64,000 bases of DNA from Polyangium spumosum (GCF_009649845.1 NZ_WJIE01000003.1:1-64000), one strand, 5' to 3'; positions 8,646 through 18,063 are shown, counted from the stretch's first letter. Made by a program: numbers and translations. The notes: generated by a model not told the origin, from the sequence alone.

Positions 8646-9124
8646 CGCTTCGACGAACGTGACGGCGGCGCGGCGGGCTCCTCGCCGCGCAGGAACACGA
8701 GCGCCGCGGCCTCGTCGTCGAAGACCGTGACCGTGGCGCTGCGGTGGTTCGCCTCCTCGCGGGACCTGCGCGTCGCTTGCAGCTTGCCGACGGCGGTCTT
8801 CACGAGGATCGCATGCCGCGCGAAGCCCATGAGCACCTCGTTCAGGAGCGGCCGGATCGGCTCCATCGTCGCGTCGTCGAGCACCATCGGCGCGTCGCGC
8901 GTGTCGAGCAACATGCCGACGTTCTTGCGCTCGCGGAGCGGGACCTTGATCCGGAACTCGCTCACGAGCGCGTCGATGTCCCCGCTGTTCAGCGTCTGGA
9001 TCACCGGCAGCGTGGTCCGTCGCACCCGGATGATGCCCGGCTCGCGCGTCACGATCACCAAGTCGTTGCGGAACAGCTCTTCCATGCTGGCATCGAGGGT
9101 GGCGCTCTGCGCCTCGAACTGCAA
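8642..9124 (-). CDS. STAS/SpoIIAA-like domain protein
   Basis: About 160 residues, starting at TTG 9124 behind GGAAGAGG; an ATG at 9085 (MEELFRNDLV) is the main alternative but lacks a ribosome binding site. The beta-alpha pattern, with an N-terminal strand pair (DLVIVTREPGIIRV), a central VGMLLDTRDAP and a C-terminal FDDEAAALVFL, resembles the SpoIIAA-like/STAS proteins common in myxobacteria; the match is to pattern and not to a specific motif. Similar folds appear at 38488-38925 and in the C-terminus of the kinase at 40875-42236. It may relay signals by protein-protein contact. It is divergent from the endopeptidase gene and convergent with the Cys-rich gene. Confidence 0.65.
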   Translation of the reverse strand: MQFEAQSATLDASMEELFRNDLVIVTREPGIIRVRRTTLPVIQTLNSGDIDALVSEFRIKVPLRERKNVGMLLDTRDAPMVLDDATMEPIRPLLNEVLMGFARHAILVKTAVGKLQATRRSREEANHRSATVTVFDDEAAALVFLRGEEPAAPPSRSSKR

Positions 9125-9211
9125 GACCGCGCGCCCTCTTCCCGCGCCCGTCGTCCGATGCTTTCATGCGCCCGCGCCTCGGCGCGATCCTCCTTCCTCC
9201 TCTCGTTCGTC

Positions 9212-10069
9212 ATGCCTCCTCGCGCTTCGCTCCTCGTGTTTTGTGCCACGCTCGTGCTGCTGCTCGTCGCGTGCACGGGCACGCCGACGCCGCTCGCGCC
9301 GGGTTTGTCCGGATCGGTTGGTTTGCCCCACGCGGGCGTGTTGACGGGCGCGGCGGCGCTGCCCGCGCGCGGGGCCGGCTACCGGCTCCTGCGCAACACG
9401 AGCGCGCGGTACGGCACGCCGCGCCTCGTCGCGACCGTGAAGCGCGCCGCCCGCGAGGTCGCCGCCTCGCGCCCCGGCGCGCCGCTGCTCGTCGGGGATC
9501 TTTCGAACCGGCACGGCGGGCGCAGGAATGGCCACCGATCCCATCGCACGGGCCGGGACGTGGATCTGCTCCTGTACTGCACGACGCCCGACGGGCGCTC
9601 CATCCCGAGCCCCGGGTTCGTCCGGTTCGGGGCGGACGGCCTGGCGGCGACCGAGGACAAACGCTCGCCGTTCGTCCGCTTCGACACCGAGCGCAACTGG
9701 CAGCTCGTGAAGGCGCTCGTCGCGTCGCCGGAGGCCGACGTCGAGTGGCTCTTCGTCGCGCGCTGGCTCGAGGCGCTCTTGATCGAACACGCGCGGGCGC
9801 GGGGCGAGGATCCGGAGCTCGTCTGGCGGGCGGAGAACGTGCTGCTCCAGCCGAAGGACAGCGCGCCACACGATGACCACTTCCACCTGCGCGTGGCGTG
9901 CAGCCCGACCGAGGCGGTGGCGGGCTGCGAGGGACGAGGGCCGGCGTGGCCGTGGTTGCCGGAGCCGCTCGCGCTCGAGCCGTGGAGCGACGCGGAGGCG
10001 CTCTCGGCGTTGATCGACGATCTCCTGCCGGGCGAGCCCGTGACGGCGGCGACGACCAGGACGCCATGA
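9212..10069 (+). CDS. Penicillin-insensitive murein endopeptidase-like lipoprotein (M74/MepA family)
   Basis: About 285 residues. ATG 9212 gives a clean signal peptide with lipobox ending at Cys21 (LLLVAC); an in-frame ATG at 9158 would add 18 residues. The peptidase core shows the LAS-type zinc motifs: GHRSHRTGRDVDLL (about residues 107-120) with the H-x6-D ligands and, toward the end, DDHFHLRVAC supplying the final His pair. MepA-type enzymes cleave D,D or L,D cross-links of peptidoglycan, so the likely place of action is the periplasm. The last codon region overlaps the ATG of a DNA methyltransferase gene in an ATGA, so the two are probably translated together. Confidence 0.82.
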   Translation: MPPRASLLVFCATLVLLLVACTGTPTPLAPGLSGSVGLPHAGVLTGAAALPARGAGYRLLRNTSARYGTPRLVATVKRAAREVAASRPGAPLLVGDLSNRHGGRRNGHRSHRTGRDVDLLLYCTTPDGRSIPSPGFVRFGADGLAATEDKRSPFVRFDTERNWQLVKALVASPEADVEWLFVARWLEALLIEHARARGEDPELVWRAENVLLQPKDSAPHDDHFHLRVACSPTEAVAGCEGRGPAWPWLPEPLALEPWSDAEALSALIDDLLPGEPVTAATTRTP

Positions 10070-10980
10070 ACCTGCTCGCGCACGGCGACGCGGCGGATGT
10101 TTGCGCTGCGCTGCCGCCGGACGTCGCCTTCGACCTCGTGTACCTCGACCCTCCGTATGGCGTGGGCACGTCGATGACGGCGCGCACGGCGGTGGGCGAG
10201 ACGCGGGGCAAGAAGCAGGCGTCGGGTGGGCCGGTGGCGTACGAGGATCGGTACGATCCGGAGAGCCTCGTGGCGATGCTCCTGCCGCGGCTCGAGGCGA
10301 TCCGCGCGCGGATGAGCCGTGGGGCGACGATCTACGTGCACCTCGATCATCGCACGGTGCACGAGGTGAAGGTCGCGTGTGATCGGCTGTTTGGCCGCGG
10401 CGCGTTTCTGGGCGAGGTGATCTGGACGCCTGGCAACGGCAGCCGTGGTGCGCGCGGGTTCACGGTGACGCACCAGACGCTCTTGCTGTACACGCGGGAC
10501 GCGCGGGAGCGTCGGGAGGTCGTCTACAACGCGAGCGACCCGATGCTTCGCGAGCCGTATGCGGCGACGAGCCTGGAGATGCATTTCCGGCATCGTGACG
10601 AGGCGGGCCGGCTCTACCGCGAGCGCGTGGTGAACGGTCGGACGTACCGTTACTACGCGGACGAGGGCCGTCGTCTCGGCAGTGTTTGGACGGACGTACC
10701 TGCGATGGTGGCGAACACGCCGCTGCGCGTCGAGGGCACGGGGTACCCGACGCAGAAGCCGGAGCGGCTGCTCGAGCGCATCGTGCGCGCGTCGAGCCGG
10801 GAGGGCGCGACGGTGGCGGACCTCATGTGTGGAAGCGGGACCACCTTGATTGCGGCTTCGAAGCTGGGTCGGCGGTTCGTGGGAGGTGACGTAAGTCACC
10901 TGGCGGTGGATATTTCTGCGAGACGGCTCACTTTAGAAAAGGTTCCGTTTGTCCACGTGGGCGAGGTATCGTTCGCCTGA
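10066..10980 (+). CDS. Orphan DNA methyltransferase (N6-adenine/N4-cytosine, beta class)
   Basis: About 304 residues. The catalytic motif DPPY lies at 28-31 and the S-adenosylmethionine-binding motif DLMCGSGTTLIAA near the C-terminus, preceded by TQKPERLLERI. This DPPY-before-GxG order is that of beta-class amino methyltransferases, with the target-recognition region between (about 60-220). No restriction endonuclease is encoded nearby, so it is an orphan regulatory-type or defence-remnant enzyme; the recognition sequence cannot be read from the protein. ATG 10066 overlaps the TGA of the murein endopeptidase gene, an unexpected operon partner. Confidence 0.88.
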   Translation: MNLLAHGDAADVCAALPPDVAFDLVYLDPPYGVGTSMTARTAVGETRGKKQASGGPVAYEDRYDPESLVAMLLPRLEAIRARMSRGATIYVHLDHRTVHEVKVACDRLFGRGAFLGEVIWTPGNGSRGARGFTVTHQTLLLYTRDARERREVVYNASDPMLREPYAATSLEMHFRHRDEAGRLYRERVVNGRTYRYYADEGRRLGSVWTDVPAMVANTPLRVEGTGYPTQKPERLLERIVRASSREGATVADLMCGSGTTLIAASKLGRRFVGGDVSHLAVDISARRLTLEKVPFVHVGEVSFA

Positions 10981-11134
10981 AAAAAGTTGTGGACGATCGG
11001 TCCTCTCGACACACGCAGGCGCGAACCACCAAGCCATCTCACAACGTTGGAGAGTGTTGGGGTAAGCACAGGCGTGATGGAGGGGGGGACGAGGGGGCTG
11101 ACGTCCCGACAGGACTGAACGAGGAGAAAGAGCC

Positions 11135-11704
11135 ATGGGTTTCGGAAAGAGCTTGCTCCAGGCGCTCCCCTGCGCAGCGGCGCTGGCCGGTCTGACCGGG
11201 TGCGGGGTCGAGCCGGGGGATACTTGGATTTATCGGGTTTCGTTCGGGGAGACGGATGCGAGTAGTGGGTGTTATTACCCGGAGACGGATCCGCCGGCGA
11301 ATCAGGCGAGCGACAGCTCGAGCCTGCGTGGCACCGGCACGTGGATCCTCTACGCGAGCATCGAGGACAAGCTTTACCTCGATACGGGCTCTGTCACCCT
11401 CGAAGGCTTGGAGGAGGGCGACGGGTACACGTTCACGGGCAAGGACACAGACGTCGACTACGACATGCCGGATGGGACTGGATCCAAGCGTACCACGACG
11501 GTCACGTCCACGATCACCATCATCACTGATGGGAATGCGATCTCGGGTGAGGCCGTCCAGAGGACTTCATACGCATGCTCCGGCTCGACGTGCGGGGACA
11601 AAATTCCGACCTGCACGCGAACCAGCCCGTTCGTCGGGACCTATGTCGAAGACGTCGAGCTCAAGTACGAAATTGGCGGCGGGAGCGGGGCCCCATCTCC
11701 CTAA
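11135..11704 (+). CDS. Secreted lipoprotein of unknown function
   Basis: About 189 residues. Starts at an ATG with GAGGAGAAAG in good position. Signal peptide with lipobox ending in Cys23 (LAGLTGC). The mature part is beta-rich with many Ser/Thr and acidic residues and four Cys beyond the anchor (GCYYP, YACSG, TCGDK, PTCTR) that probably pair as disulfides. No family recognised. The DNA is locally lower in GC than its neighbours. The upstream gap 10981-11134 begins with an A-run and shows no clear promoter. The TAA stop overlaps by 4 bp the TAG of the convergent RCC1 gene. Confidence 0.72.
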   Translation: MGFGKSLLQALPCAAALAGLTGCGVEPGDTWIYRVSFGETDASSGCYYPETDPPANQASDSSSLRGTGTWILYASIEDKLYLDTGSVTLEGLEEGDGYTFTGKDTDVDYDMPDGTGSKRTTTVTSTITIITDGNAISGEAVQRTSYACSGSTCGDKIPTCTRTSPFVGTYVEDVELKYEIGGGSGAPSP

Positions 11705-13167
11705 GGCCACACGACGTTCGTCGGGGTGAGTTTACTTGTGGTCGTCCCGTCTCCGAGTTGACCGTAAGTATTGTCTCCCCAGCAGCGGGTCCGTCCGGCA
11801 TCGTTTAGTGCGCAAGCCGACCGCACTCCAGCCCTAACAGCCACGACGGTCTGCAAGCCGGTTCCTGCGGGATTGTGGGCATTCGTCGTGTTCCCGATCC
11901 CGAGCTGCCCGAAGTTGTTCAGCCCCCAAGCGAACAACTGGCCATCGAGGACAGCGAAAGAATCACTGTATCCCAAATCGATGAATGTCGGGCTCTTTCC
12001 CTGAAGCGAAAGCGACTGGGGAACATTCTTGTCCATAATGGAACCGATACCCAACTGTCCGACTTGGTTCCCGCCCCAACACCAGATCCCAGCGCTGTTC
12101 ATGGCACAGGTATGGTTCTCACCACAACTGACGCCGGAGATGGACGCAAGTCCGGGGACCATGGTTGGCGAGGGGCTATTATTCATCGAACCAATTCCGA
12201 GCTGCCCCTGAAAATTGTACCCCCAGCAGGACACTGAGCCGCTTTTCTTTACGGCGCACGTGTGAGTCGTGCTCGCGTCTACGACAACAACATCTGAGTC
12301 AACCAGTACCGGGATTGGCTGAAAGCTGGTGCTCCCGTTACCAACTTGACCATGATTATTTCTACCCCAGCAATATAGTCCACCGACAGAATTAACGGCG
12401 CAATAATGCCCTCCTCCGACCGAAACATGGACGATGTTTGTCAATGAACTTACTTTCGTCGGCGTGCCGTTGCCCTCGCCCCAACACGCAACTGTGCCAT
12501 CTGTCAGGACGGCGCACGTGCGGGCGCTATAGCTACCTCCAAAGTAACCACTGCCATCGACCTGCTTGGCGCTACCGGGGGCCGGCAAGGAGACTTTTAC
12601 CGGCGATTTGCTCAAAATCGGTGCATCTGCCCCAACCTCCCCCATCTCATTCCTCCCCCAACAATAAACCTCCCCATCCTTCAGCACCGCACAGTGATGG
12701 TGATACCCCCCCGCCACACTGACCGGATCATTACACGTCCCCGCCTTACAAAACGCCGCACACCCATTCCCACAAGCCCCACAATTCTCCTTCGTCGTCA
12801 GGTCCGTCTCGCACCCTGGCGCCGCCGTGCAGTCGTCCCACCCCGCCTCGCACGTGTACACGCACTTCCCCAGCTCGCACGCCCCCACCTCGTGCGTTTC
12901 ACCTTGACAATCCGCCGCAACCATGCACTCAGGCGGCGCCCCTCCCGCGCCTCCGCTCCCGCCGACACCGCCTTCGCCCCCGCTCCCGCCGACGCCGCCG
13001 ACGCCGCCTTCGCCCCCGCTCCCGCCTTCGCCTCCGCTCCCGCCTCCGCCCGCGTCCGGCTCCATGAGCGTCGCAGGCTCCCAGCCGATGATCTGCTTGC
13101 ACCCGTACCCGCTCACCACCACCAGGGCCACCATCCCCGGCATCCACGTCGTCGCTCGTGTTCGCAT
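11701..13167 (-). CDS. RCC1-repeat lipoprotein
   Basis: About 488 residues. Signal peptide with a lipobox-like VSGYGC (Cys23), a Gly/Ser/Glu-rich linker (about 38-78), then a Cys-rich stretch (about 80-150) with the myxobacterial pattern CVYTCEAGWDDC...GCETDL...NCGACGNGC. The rest holds six or seven RCC1 repeats of the form HxCAV...GxxxCWGxNxxGQLG, which fold as a seven-bladed propeller. In bacteria such extracellular propellers usually mediate binding; the partner is unknown. Start ATG 13167 lies 1 bp after the stop of the upstream TPR gene, indicating translational coupling. The RCC1 part of the DNA is AT-richer than the surroundings, suggesting a separate origin. Confidence 0.88.
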   Translation of the reverse strand: MRTRATTWMPGMVALVVVSGYGCKQIIGWEPATLMEPDAGGGGSGGEGGSGGEGGVGGVGGSGGEGGVGGSGGAGGAPPECMVAADCQGETHEVGACELGKCVYTCEAGWDDCTAAPGCETDLTTKENCGACGNGCAAFCKAGTCNDPVSVAGGYHHHCAVLKDGEVYCWGRNEMGEVGADAPILSKSPVKVSLPAPGSAKQVDGSGYFGGSYSARTCAVLTDGTVACWGEGNGTPTKVSSLTNIVHVSVGGGHYCAVNSVGGLYCWGRNNHGQVGNGSTSFQPIPVLVDSDVVVVDASTTHTCAVKKSGSVSCWGYNFQGQLGIGSMNNSPSPTMVPGLASISGVSCGENHTCAMNSAGIWCWGGNQVGQLGIGSIMDKNVPQSLSLQGKSPTFIDLGYSDSFAVLDGQLFAWGLNNFGQLGIGNTTNAHNPAGTGLQTVVAVRAGVRSACALNDAGRTRCWGDNTYGQLGDGTTTSKLTPTNVVWP

Positions 13168-13168
13168 C

Positions 13169-14137
13169 TCAGAACTCCATCCCGGCGCTCACGCCGAAGC
13201 TCCCTCGTCCCACCACCGGCACGACCCACGCGCGCTCCGCCGGCTTCGCCTTCTCGTTTCCACCCACCACGAAGAGCACCACCCCCGTCGCGAGCACCAC
13301 GCCGGAAATCCCCAGCATCACCGACGACACGTCCGCGCTCACGCCCGCCGCGTCCCGCAACGAGATCCCCTCCTCCGTGCACCGCGTCGGATCCCCCGCG
13401 TCACACGCCTCCTTCGACGCCGCGTTCTTCTGGAGCGCGTTCACCCCGAACCCAACCCCCACCCCGATCCCCACGACCCCCGCGATCCCCGTCGCAAACC
13501 CCACCGTGCGCAGCGTCGTCCATCCACCCTTCGGCGCCGCCGCCCCCTCCTCCACCTGCGCCACCACGAGCTCCGGCACCACCACCTCCACCGTCGCCGG
13601 ACCCGCCGGCACCACCTTCTCCTCGCGGAAAACGCGCCTGCCCGGCGCCCGCGCCTCCACCTCGTGTTTGCCCGGATCCACCGGCAGCGCCGTCCCGAAC
13701 ACCGCCGCCCCCAGCACCTTGCCGTCGAGCTCCACCTCGAGCCCCGGCACAGCCGCCGGCGCCGTGACCCGCACCCGCGACAGCTTCTCCTCCAGCGCGC
13801 GCCGCCGCTCCTCCGCCACCACCTCGCGTGACCTGTCCCCGCGCTCCCGCGCCAGCCGCGCCGCGTCCCCGAAGTGGCCGTACGCGCTCGCCGTCTTCCC
13901 CTGCCGCTCGTGACAATCCCCCAGGTTCAGCCGCGTCCCCACCGACGGGTCGTACCGATCACTCTCCGCGAACTTCTGGCACGCCTCCGGCAGCCGGCTC
14001 TGCTCGAGCAGCGCCCGCCCCTCCTCGAAGAGTTTGTCCGCCGCGGCTTTGTCCGCCGCAGAGGGCTGTCCGGACGCATACCCCGCGCCGAGAAGGATGG
14101 CCGTGAAAAACGCGAACCCCGACGACTTCGTGAACAT
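13169..14137 (-). CDS. Exported TPR/PEGA-like membrane protein
   Basis: About 322 residues. Signal peptide (FFTAILLGAGYASGQP), then a helical TPR-like segment (about 28-110) with the recurrent myxobacterial form EGRALLEQSRLPEACQKF...RLNLGDCHERQGKTASAY. This is followed by a coiled stretch, a PEGA-like beta domain (about 120-205; VPGLEVELDGKVLG...VDPGKHEVEARAPG) and two C-terminal transmembrane helices (about 215-240 and 275-300). PEGA domains are thought to bind surface layers. It is the first gene of a two-gene unit with the RCC1 lipoprotein (1-bp gap) and may help place or anchor it; this is inference. Confidence 0.78.
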   Translation of the reverse strand: MFTKSSGFAFFTAILLGAGYASGQPSAADKAAADKLFEEGRALLEQSRLPEACQKFAESDRYDPSVGTRLNLGDCHERQGKTASAYGHFGDAARLARERGDRSREVVAEERRRALEEKLSRVRVTAPAAVPGLEVELDGKVLGAAVFGTALPVDPGKHEVEARAPGRRVFREEKVVPAGPATVEVVVPELVVAQVEEGAAAPKGGWTTLRTVGFATGIAGVVGIGVGVGFGVNALQKNAASKEACDAGDPTRCTEEGISLRDAAGVSADVSSVMLGISGVVLATGVVLFVVGGNEKAKPAERAWVVPVVGRGSFGVSAGMEF

Positions 14138-14269
14138 GATTCTCCGCTTCGGATGTTCAGGCTACCCCGCCACGACCGGCAAGGGAAGGAGACGCACTTT
14201 CCGGCCGAGATCCGCCGGAGATCGACCGATCTTTGCCTCCCGCGGAGCACGCACGGTACCCTTCGAACC

Positions 14270-15973
14270 ATGAAGCTCGAAGGCCGCGCCCTTCCGCTCG
14301 TCCTCCTCCTGACCCCCGCTTGCTCCCCTGCCCCCGAGCCCACCTACGAGGGCAAATACCGGCACGAGCAGGAGCGAGTGGTGCCGCCCACGGGGCGCGA
14401 GATCGAGCAGTGGAAAGAGGACATCAAGCTCGAGGAATGGCAGGAGTGGAACAGGCGCAAAAAGGAGGGGACCACGCCCTTCAACAAGGCCAAGGCCACG
14501 CCCGCGCCCGAAGGCGAACCCGCGTTCCACTTCACGTCCGCCAAGACCGACCCGAAGCCCGAGAGCAAAACCACGCCAAACGATTTGCCGCGCATCGGCG
14601 CCATCGCGGATCAGGCCTACATCTACAAAAAACCCGCGCCCGAGGGCCTGCCGCTCGGCTACGTCCGCATGGGCACGAGCGTCGCGCTCCTCTCGAGCGA
14701 GCCCGTGGAGGGGAAAAAATGCCCCCGGGGTTATTACAAGGTCGCCCCCCGCGGCTACATCTGCCTCGATCCGCGCAAGACCACGCTCGACCTGAATGAC
14801 CCTTATTATCGCGCCCTCGCCGAGCTCGCGCCCCGCGAGGACGCCGTCATGCCGTATCGATATGCCTTCTCGAACGGCGCGCCCATGTACAGCCGCGTCC
14901 CCACGAAGGCCGAGCAGGAGAAGGCCGAGCGGAGCTACGGGCCGCCGGGCACGTTCGTGCAGCTCGCCGAGTGGTCGCGCGGGCACGAGGAGCTCATCAG
15001 CAGAGACGAGAAGGACAAGATCCGCGCGACCGACCCCGTCTTCTCCATCTTCGCGAATGGAAAACGCTCGGTCGGCGGCAATGGCGCCTACGACCCCTCC
15101 CGGCTCGTCTGGCGCGTCATCCCGAACGGCTCGATGCTCGCCTACGCCCGCGCCTTCGAGGCCGAGGGCCGCACCTGGCTCGTCACGCCCGACCTCATGC
15201 TCGTCCCCGCCGACCGCATGCGCCCCTTCCGCCGCACCACCTTCCACGGCGTGCGCCTCGGCGGCGACGTCCGCCTCCCGCTCGCCTGGAACCGCAAGCA
15301 CGAGCCCATCCCGCGCTTCACCCGCGGCGAGGACGGCAAGATGGTTCCTTCCGGACAAACCATTCCGTCGAAGGGATACGTGCAGGTCGAAGGGCGCGTC
15401 GTCGCCGGCAAGAAGGCCTACCTCGCGCTACGGAACGAGCCCGGCGCCTTCGTCCTCGCGGAGAGCGTCACCGTCACGCGGGCGCCGAAGAAGCTCCCGC
15501 GCTCGGTGAAGCCCGGCGAGAAATGGATCGAGGTCAAGATCAACCCCGGCACGCTCACGGCCTACGAGGGCGACAAACCCGTCTACGCGACCCTCTTCTC
15601 CCCCGGCAAGGGCGGCGCCCCCATCCCCGGCTACGATCCGTACGTCCATTCGATGACGAAGACCGGCGTCTTCCCGATCGAATGGAAGGACCGGGTCGCC
15701 GTGATGTCACCGGACAAGGAGTGGCCCCCGAAGAAGCTCTGGATCTCGGAGGTCCCGAACATCCAGTACCTCCGGGCCCCGCTCGCGATGCACGTGGCCT
15801 ACTGGCACGAAGATTTCGGCAACCCGAAGAGCGCCGAGTGCGTGAACGTCTCCCCCGAGGACGGCCATTTTCTCTTCCAGTGGACCGAGCCCGCCCTGCC
15901 CGAAGGCTGGGGCGGCGTGAGGCCCGGCGACGGAAATGGGAAATCCACGCAGGTCGTGATCACGGCGCTCTAG
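14270..15973 (+). CDS. L,D-transpeptidase (YkuD-type) lipoprotein
   Basis: About 567 residues. ATG 14270 gives a short signal peptide with lipobox ending near Cys19 (LLTPAC). A charged linker (about 25-110) precedes an SH3-like part (about 110-180) and the C-terminal YkuD domain (about 415-567): KWIEVKINPGTLTAYEGDKP, then PLAMHVAYWHEDFG and SAECVNVSPEDGHFLF. These align with the HG...S-x-G-C-x-R signature, with the nucleophile in AECVN, but the usual S-x-G-C-x-R is changed. Such enzymes form 3-3 peptidoglycan cross-links or attach lipoproteins to the wall. The stop shares CTAG with the convergent nitrate reductase gene. Confidence 0.8.
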   Translation: MKLEGRALPLVLLLTPACSPAPEPTYEGKYRHEQERVVPPTGREIEQWKEDIKLEEWQEWNRRKKEGTTPFNKAKATPAPEGEPAFHFTSAKTDPKPESKTTPNDLPRIGAIADQAYIYKKPAPEGLPLGYVRMGTSVALLSSEPVEGKKCPRGYYKVAPRGYICLDPRKTTLDLNDPYYRALAELAPREDAVMPYRYAFSNGAPMYSRVPTKAEQEKAERSYGPPGTFVQLAEWSRGHEELISRDEKDKIRATDPVFSIFANGKRSVGGNGAYDPSRLVWRVIPNGSMLAYARAFEAEGRTWLVTPDLMLVPADRMRPFRRTTFHGVRLGGDVRLPLAWNRKHEPIPRFTRGEDGKMVPSGQTIPSKGYVQVEGRVVAGKKAYLALRNEPGAFVLAESVTVTRAPKKLPRSVKPGEKWIEVKINPGTLTAYEGDKPVYATLFSPGKGGAPIPGYDPYVHSMTKTGVFPIEWKDRVAVMSPDKEWPPKKLWISEVPNIQYLRAPLAMHVAYWHEDFGNPKSAECVNVSPEDGHFLFQWTEPALPEGWGGVRPGDGNGKSTQVVITAL

Positions 15974-18063
15974 CCGAGCCGCTCCACCGAGACCGCGCAC
16001 CGCTTGAGCGCCGGCTCCTTGCTGAGCGGATCGGTCTCGGACGTCGTCACCTCGTTCACCGATGCTCCGACCTCCCACAGGTCGTTCCAATGCATCGGCA
16101 TGAACACCACGCCCGGGCCGATGTCCCGCGTCACGCGGACCACCGTCTTCGCCTCGCCGCGGCGGCTCTTCACGAGCACCCGCGCCCCCTCGGCGAGCCC
16201 GAGCTCCCGCGCGTCCTCCGGGTTCATCGCCAGGTACGGCGCCGGATCGATCCGGTTCAATCGCTCCACCGTGCCCGTCTTCGTGCGCGTGTGCCAGTGC
16301 GCCTCCACCCGCCCCGTCGTCAGCACCAGCGGATATCGCGCGTCCGGCTGCTCCTCCGGCGGCACGTACGGCCGCGCGAAGAATTGCGCCTTCCCGGAAG
16401 GCGTCGCGAAGACGTGCCCCTCGTGCAGCGCCCGCGGCGCCCCCGCGTGCGGATGCGGCCAGCGCTGCGGGCCCTCTGCGCGCAGGATCTCGTAATCGAC
16501 GCCCGTCTGATCGTTCGGCCGGCCCCGGGTCATCATCGCCATTTCCCGGAAAATGTCGCCCGCCGCGTCGAAATCGAACGACGCGCCGAAGCCCATCGCC
16601 CGCGCGACGTCCCGCACCCATTGCCAGTCCGGCCGCGCGTCGCCCGGCGGCTCCGCCACGCGCTCGAGCAGCGAGATCGTCCGATCGCTGTTCGTGAACG
16701 TCCCCTCCTGCTCCAGGTTCAACGCGCCCGGCAAGACCACGTGGGCGAACCGCGTCGTCTCCGTGGGATAAAACGCGTCCTGCACGATCACGAGCTCCGC
16801 CCGCTCGAGCCCCCGCCGCACCACGGGCAAATTCGGCATGCTCGCCGCCGGGTTCGTCCCGATGATCCAGATCGCGCGGATCTCGCCGCGCTCCATTGCT
16901 TCGAACATCGCGACCGCGTCGTGCCCCGGCGCCTCGCCGATCGACCCCGCCGGCAGCCCCCAGAGCGCCTCCACCTCCGCCCGGTGCGCCTCGTCGAGCA
17001 CCTTTCGCTGCCCGGGCAGGCCGTGGCTCATGTACCCCATGTCCCGGCCGCCCATCGCATTGGGTTGTCCCGTCAAACTGAACGGACCCGCCCCCGGCTT
17101 GCCGATCCGGCCCGTCGCGAGGTGCAGGTTGATGATCGTGTTCGTCGTGAAGGTGCCGAGCGTCGTCTGGTTCACGCCCATCGTCCAGAACGAGATGAGC
17201 CGCTCGGTCTTCGCGATGATCTCGGCCGACGCGCGGATCTCTCCCTCGCTGATCCCGCAGATCGCAGCGACACGCGCGGGCTCGTATTCGTCGAGCATCC
17301 CCCGGAGCTCGTCCCAGCCCTCCGTGTGCGCGGCGATGAACGCCTCGTCGATCGCGCCCATCTCCACGCAGAGACGCAACCAGCCATTCAGGAGCGCGAT
17401 GTCCGTCCCGGGACGGACGGCGAGGTGCATCGTCCCCTGCGCGGCCGTCTTCGTGCGGCGCGGATCGACGACGATCGCGCGCGCGCCCGAGGTCTTCATG
17501 CGCCGCTGGACCCGATCGAACGCGACGGGGTGACAATCGGCCGCGTTCGAACCGATGAACACGAACGCGTCGGCCTCCTCGATGTCGGCGAACGTGAGCG
17601 GCGGCCCGTCCGCGCCGAGCGAGAGCGTCATCCCCGCCGCAGCGCTCGCCATGCAGAGGCGGCTGTTCGAATCGACGTGGTTCGTCCGGAGGAACCCCTT
17701 GCCGAGCTTGTTGCCGAGGTACTGCGCCTCGGTCGTGAGCTGCCCGGAGAGGTAGACCGCGACCGCGGAGGGGCCATGCTCCGCGAGGATCCGCCCGAGC
17801 CGCGTCGCGATCTCGCCCACGGCCTCCTCCGGCGTCGTCGGGACGAGGGACCCGTCCGCGCCACGAACCAAGGCGTGGCGGAGCCGCGAGGGCGCGACGA
17901 GGGTCTGCGCGGCGAGGGCGCCCTTCAAGCAGAGGCGGCCGAGGTTCGCGGGGTGCTCGGGGTCACCGACGAGCTTGAGGACACGCTTGCCGTCCGTCGT
18001 GGCCACGAGCCCGCATCCGACTCCGCAATAAGGGCAGACGGTCTTGCGCTGCTCGGGTAACAC
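15970..18063 (-). CDS. Molybdopterin oxidoreductase, assimilatory nitrate reductase type (NasA/NarB-like)
   Basis: About 697 residues, cytoplasmic (no Tat signal). The N-terminus has a [4Fe-4S] ligand set CPYCGVGC...GRLCLKG (Cys10, 13, 17, 45). The molybdopterin-binding body includes TGQPNAMGGRD and FWTMGVNQTT, typical of the nitrate reductase/formate dehydrogenase branch. The C-terminal dinucleotide-binding domain begins near RIDPAPYLAMNPEDA and contains FMPMHWNDLWEVGASVN, a form seen in assimilatory nitrate reductases. No nitrite reductase, transporter or cofactor genes are adjacent, so the assignment to nitrate rather than another oxyanion is moderate. Shares its stop (CTAG) with the L,D-transpeptidase gene. 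Confidence 0.82.
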   Translation of the reverse strand: MLPEQRKTVCPYCGVGCGLVATTDGKRVLKLVGDPEHPANLGRLCLKGALAAQTLVAPSRLRHALVRGADGSLVPTTPEEAVGEIATRLGRILAEHGPSAVAVYLSGQLTTEAQYLGNKLGKGFLRTNHVDSNSRLCMASAAAGMTLSLGADGPPLTFADIEEADAFVFIGSNAADCHPVAFDRVQRRMKTSGARAIVVDPRRTKTAAQGTMHLAVRPGTDIALLNGWLRLCVEMGAIDEAFIAAHTEGWDELRGMLDEYEPARVAAICGISEGEIRASAEIIAKTERLISFWTMGVNQTTLGTFTTNTIINLHLATGRIGKPGAGPFSLTGQPNAMGGRDMGYMSHGLPGQRKVLDEAHRAEVEALWGLPAGSIGEAPGHDAVAMFEAMERGEIRAIWIIGTNPAASMPNLPVVRRGLERAELVIVQDAFYPTETTRFAHVVLPGALNLEQEGTFTNSDRTISLLERVAEPPGDARPDWQWVRDVARAMGFGASFDFDAAGDIFREMAMMTRGRPNDQTGVDYEILRAEGPQRWPHPHAGAPRALHEGHVFATPSGKAQFFARPYVPPEEQPDARYPLVLTTGRVEAHWHTRTKTGTVERLNRIDPAPYLAMNPEDARELGLAEGARVLVKSRRGEAKTVVRVTRDIGPGVVFMPMHWNDLWEVGASVNEVTTSETDPLSKEPALKRCAVSVERLG

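Noticed and set aside
14971-18060. Long plus-strand frame of about 1029 codons opposite the nitrate reductase gene
   Set aside because: Arg/Pro-rich shadow of the minus-strand gene, produced by third-position GC bias.
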